This document shows positions 4,550 through 7,100 of a DNA stretch of 7,100 nt, one piece after another (the first letter of the stretch is position 1; each line of letters begins with the position of its first letter). A model generated the notes under the pieces. It made no database searches. It saw nothing but the letters and a program-made list of their open reading frames with translations, and was not told the origin of the DNA. The position numbers were made by a program, and so were the translations under genes. The stretch comes from an uncultured Megasphaera sp. (GTDB lineage: Bacteria > Bacillota > Negativicutes > Veillonellales > Megasphaeraceae): contig CABQJB010000105.1 of the NCBI GenBank assembly GCA_902464195.1, positions 1 through 7,100 on the forward strand. Reading direction: 5' to 3'.

Positions 4550-6814
4550 ATGAATCACAATCATATTTACAAACAAGAGGCCTTGCTGTCGACGCGAAAA
4601 GATATATTGAATGAGATGCGGGCCTATGATTCGCAAAAGCTGACGGCTTTGAAACAATATGTCCTGGCTCATCCTTCCGACATCCCCGATGATTTGACTG
4701 ATATGGAACTGAAACTCGTCAAATCATGGCTTTATTCGTACAGCCTCGGTGTCGATTGCCGGCAGGAATCCCTGCGGGATGACCAGATCGACTTTACGAC
4801 GAAAGACAGGCTGACCAGTTTCTTGTTATATGAATGGAAGCAGCGGCGGATTTACTATTCCATCAAACACGAACTCCTGGCGGAACACGGGGCTGTCGTT
4901 TATTATATCGATCCCCATCGATGCATCTATTCCCACGGCGGGAATAAAGCGCTCCTGGCCCGGCTCAAACAGAAGGGTATCAAATTTGGCGCCGACCTGT
5001 CGGATGAGTCCATCGGGACCAATGCCATGACCTTCCTGCATCATCCCCATCCCGTCTCCTTCATGCGGGGGGCTATGAATTATTCCCGCGTCTTTTCAGA
5101 ATACGTGACGATTGCCATGGATTTTTCTTTTAAGAATTATAATGGCATGTGCCAGTTCATCGTCTTTCCCGAAGAAAAACTGACCTGGCATCTGCTGAGC
5201 GTCATCCAGGCCGTGCATTGTATGGAACAGTATCATTTGATGAATGTCGATTCCGATGTGACGAATTTGCGCAGTTCGGCGATGAATCTGACCTTTACCA
5301 ACGCTGTCCTGCTGATTGATGCGAACGGCTATGTCATGGATTCCAATTGTACGTTCCTCGATTTGTTCGATACGACGTATTTCGATATCGTCGGGAAGAA
5401 ATTGAGCGATGCGTTCCCGGAAATGGCCGACGTCCTGCAGCTCTTGCAGACCGGCACGGAAGGGCAGTTCTTCATCACTTATCACGAACAACATTTCCAG
5501 CTCATCTGTCGGCCGGTCATCCAAAACGGCCTTTCTTATGGGATTATTGTTCAGGCGTCGCCGGCACTGCCCAAGGCGGTGCCAGCCCATACGGTATCGC
5601 CGCGGATGACTTTTTCCTTCCAGAAGATGGTCGGTTCCAGTCCGGCGTTCCTGAAAGCCAAGAACAAAGCGGTCATGGTTTCTTACAGCGATTGCAATAG
5701 CATGCTCTGCGGGGAAAGCGGCACGGGGAAGGAAGTCTTTGCCCAGTCGATCCACGGGGCCAGTCCCCGGGCAAAGAAGCCCTTTGTCGCCATTAACTGT
5801 GCGGCTATCCCTAAAGACCTGATCGTCAGCGAACTCTTTGGTTATGAAGAAGGGGCTTTTACCGGTTCCAAGAAGTCCGGCAATCCCGGAAAGTTCGAAC
5901 AGGCGGATGGGGGAACGCTGTTCCTGGATGAAATCACCGAGATGCCTTTGGATATGCAGGCTGTCCTGTTGCGGGTCCTGGAAACGGGAGAGGTCGTCCG
6001 GCTGGGCGGGCAGAAGAGCCGGCACGTCAACGTCCGCATTATTACGGCAACGAACCGCAATATCGAGGATTTCGTCGCTCAGGGCCATTTCCGGCTGGAC
6101 TTGTATTACCGGCTGAACGTCATCAAAATCAATATTCCGCCCTTGCGCGACCGCAAAGAGGACATTCCTCAGGCTGCCCAGGCCTATGTCGATCATTTTG
6201 CCGATGCCATGGGGCAGAAAACCATCACCATCGCTCCTGAAGCGATGAAATGTCTCTGTGCCTATTCCTGGCCCGGCAATATGCGCCAGCTCCGCAATGC
6301 CATGGAAGCGGCCGTCACCCTGGCCCATAGCCATATCATTACGTCATTGGAACTGCCGGAATATATCCTGGAAGATGCCGCCGTTGCTGCGGTCTGCAAA
6401 CCGGCCGGCCCCAAAGGACGTCCGGCTCCGGAGCCGGTTCAGGAACCGGTGCGGGAAAAAACGGGCGGCCCTGCCCAGCCGGAACCGGAAGCAGAAAGGC
6501 CGTTCCAGACCTTGAAGGAAGTGCTGGCCGCTTGTCGGGGCAATAAATCGAAGACGGCAGAAACCATGGGAATTTCACGGAGTACTTTGTACCGCCGTCT
6601 GCGCAGGGCCCGGAAAGGGGAAGCCCCGGCGGAAGCGGCCAGGGAACCCCGGCAGAAACCGGATATCCGGGCGTATGCGTCCTACCGCGACTACGAACGG
6701 GACTTGATTTATTATTTGATGGACCGGTATCATGGTAATAAATCCCGCGTCGCTGCGGCCATGGGCATTTCCAAGAGCACTTTGTACCGCCGTTTAAAAC
6801 AGTCAAACAATTGA
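4550..6814 (+). CDS. Sigma-54-dependent activator: GAF-like, PAS, AAA+, tandem Fis-type HTH
   Basis: This 754-residue enhancer-binding protein most resembles the AcoR group. Residues about 83-233 look GAF-like, including DESIGTNAM. Residues 243-336 form a PAS domain (NAVLLIDANGYVMDSN). The AAA+ domain shows Walker A GESGTGKE (388-395), the sigma-54 contact loop GAFTGS (435-440, where the usual sixth residue is Ala), Walker B GGTLFLDE (454-461), sensor I ATNRN (500-504), arginine-finger region FRLDLYYRLNV (514-524) and sensor II WPGNMRQLRN (574-583). After a Pro/Glu-rich linker come two Fis-type helix-turn-helix domains, around 652-685 and 711-752, where most relatives have one. No receiver domain is present, so it probably responds to a small ligand, perhaps the operon's substrate or acyl-CoA. 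It is divergent from the operon and very likely activates it. No clear terminator follows. Confidence 0.93.
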   Translation: MNHNHIYKQEALLSTRKDILNEMRAYDSQKLTALKQYVLAHPSDIPDDLTDMELKLVKSWLYSYSLGVDCRQESLRDDQIDFTTKDRLTSFLLYEWKQRRIYYSIKHELLAEHGAVVYYIDPHRCIYSHGGNKALLARLKQKGIKFGADLSDESIGTNAMTFLHHPHPVSFMRGAMNYSRVFSEYVTIAMDFSFKNYNGMCQFIVFPEEKLTWHLLSVIQAVHCMEQYHLMNVDSDVTNLRSSAMNLTFTNAVLLIDANGYVMDSNCTFLDLFDTTYFDIVGKKLSDAFPEMADVLQLLQTGTEGQFFITYHEQHFQLICRPVIQNGLSYGIIVQASPALPKAVPAHTVSPRMTFSFQKMVGSSPAFLKAKNKAVMVSYSDCNSMLCGESGTGKEVFAQSIHGASPRAKKPFVAINCAAIPKDLIVSELFGYEEGAFTGSKKSGNPGKFEQADGGTLFLDEITEMPLDMQAVLLRVLETGEVVRLGGQKSRHVNVRIITATNRNIEDFVAQGHFRLDLYYRLNVIKINIPPLRDRKEDIPQAAQAYVDHFADAMGQKTITIAPEAMKCLCAYSWPGNMRQLRNAMEAAVTLAHSHIITSLELPEYILEDAAVAAVCKPAGPKGRPAPEPVQEPVREKTGGPAQPEPEAERPFQTLKEVLAACRGNKSKTAETMGISRSTLYRRLRRARKGEAPAEAAREPRQKPDIRAYASYRDYERDLIYYLMDRYHGNKSRVAAAMGISKSTLYRRLKQSNN
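6526..6802 (+). repeat. Internal duplication encoding two Fis-type HTH domains
   Basis: The segment GNKSK..MGIS..STLYRRL recurs exactly 65 codons (195 nt) later as GNKSR..MGIS..STLYRRL, with 16 of 24 residues identical. At DNA level ACTTTGTACCGCCGT is identical at 6584-6598 and 6779-6793, and CCATGGG and AATAAATC also recur. Retained synonymous identity points to a fairly recent duplication or gene conversion within the gene. Confidence 0.85.
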
Positions 6815-6829
6815 CATGAAAAGGTATAG

Positions 6830-6943
6830 CTTACTATTAAGCGGGTCCTTTCGGAGCGGGGCATCATGGCCCATATCTTGAAGGCCTGCACGGGAGAATT
6901 CAAGGATTGTGATTTGCAGGATATTGCCCAACGCTATATAGAG
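6830..6943 (+). pseudogene. N-terminal remnant of an Rpn-family nuclease/transposase gene
   Basis: In the frame opened after TAG at 6827-6829, the translation gives KRVLSERGIMAHILKACTG, then EFKDCDLQDIAQRYIEN. I recall this as the conserved N-terminal block of the transposase-like family whose C-terminal part lies at 45-542. The ATG at 6866 is internal to the similarity. Recognisable sequence stops where the repeat block AACGCAGTTCGC begins at 6944. After that the frame stays open by chance through repeat DNA and encodes nothing recognisable. No Shine-Dalgarno or start is convincing. The family assignment rests on a short stretch and on memory, so it could be another protein's fragment. Confidence 0.45.
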
Positions 6944-7100
6944 AACGCAGTTCGCCGGCTGCAGATGGCAGTTCGCAGTTCGCAGTTCGCTACGGTCCTG
7001 CGGACCATAAAAAAATACACGGCCATTGGCCTTGTGCGTAGGGGCCGACCTTTAACCTCTCAGACCGCCTTTGGCGGCCAGCTCCCCTATAAAGGGAGCC
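6944..7100 (+). repeat. Dispersed intergenic repeat, copy B (runs to window edge)
   Basis: It starts with AACGCAGTTCGC (6944-6955), then carries three perfect tandem heptamers GCAGTTC plus GC (6968-6990). Next come hairpin GGTCC-TGC-GGACC (6994-7006), an A-run, palindrome GGCCATTGGCC (7021-7031) and the TGCGTAG block matching copy A. It ends with hairpins CCGCC-TTT-GGCGG (7065-7077) and GCTCCC..GGGAGC (7081-7099). It has the same orientation as copy A, is longer, and probably continues past the window. No gene is supported here. Confidence 0.7.

Noticed and set aside
5096..6334. 412-codon open frame antisense to the sigma-54 activator
   Set aside because: The plus strand here encodes continuous PAS and AAA+ motifs in the right order. 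The antisense product shows no recognisable domain and no ribosome binding site, so it is a codon-bias shadow.
6339..6806. 155-codon minus-strand open frame over the HTH region
   Set aside because: It is a shadow of the linker and tandem HTH coding sequence, Pro/Gly/Arg-rich with no family resemblance.
6815..6875. Terminator for the regulator gene
   Set aside because: The only stem seen (GGGC..GCCC at 6859-6872) is short, lies within the coding-like remnant and lacks a T-tract.
6944..7100. The heptamer and hairpin region as a CRISPR array or attachment site
   Set aside because: The units are contiguous 7-mers without spacers, and the hairpins differ from one another; no integrase or tRNA gene is present.

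Overview
The window looks like chromosome from an anaerobic, fatty-acid-metabolising Firmicute of the Negativicutes, most likely Megasphaera or a close relative. The reasons are moderate-to-high GC coding DNA, strong AAGGAGG ribosome binding sites, a Pct-like CoA-transferase beside an acyl-CoA dehydrogenase, a sigma-54 activator, and gut-Firmicute-style intergenic repeats. The genus is inferred from recalled protein resemblance, not from a search.

Layout. Positions 1-542 hold the C-terminal part of a broken Rpn/PD-(D/E)XK nuclease-transposase family gene. Positions 543-795 are intergenic: a hairpin terminator after the fragment, copy A of a structured dispersed repeat, and a strong 20-bp-stem terminator. 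Positions 796-4300 carry a tight three-gene operon on the minus strand, transcribed in the order acyl-CoA dehydrogenase, family I CoA-transferase, crotonase-fold isomerase/hydratase. Positions 4301-4549 are an AT-rich divergent regulatory region. Positions 4550-6814 encode, on the plus strand, a sigma-54-dependent activator with GAF-like, PAS and AAA+ domains and two tandem Fis-type helix-turn-helix domains. Positions 6815-7100 hold an apparent N-terminal remnant of another Rpn-family gene, cut off by copy B of the repeat.

How the parts fit. The activator probably senses a small molecule through its N-terminal domains and switches on the operon from a -24/-12 promoter at about 4379-4394. The CoA-transferase would activate a carboxylic acid by swapping CoA from acetyl-CoA or a similar donor. 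The crotonase-fold protein has lost both classical hydratase glutamates but keeps a PaaG-like aspartate, so it may shift a double bond. The dehydrogenase would then oxidise or reduce the alpha-beta bond. No ETF, thiolase or hydroxyacyl-CoA dehydrogenase is present here, so those would have to come from elsewhere in the genome.

The most interesting signal is in the divergent region: four 13-bp direct repeats close to AAAAAATGATACA, spaced 32, 41 and 30 bp apart (close to 3, 4 and 3 helical turns). The neighbouring regulator carries a duplicated DNA-binding domain. Direct-repeat operators matched to a tandem-HTH activator would differ from the usual palindromic enhancer read by one HTH per subunit. 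The cassette is also bracketed by direct copies of the repeat family and by fragments of one transposase-like family, which suggests a locus prone to rearrangement.
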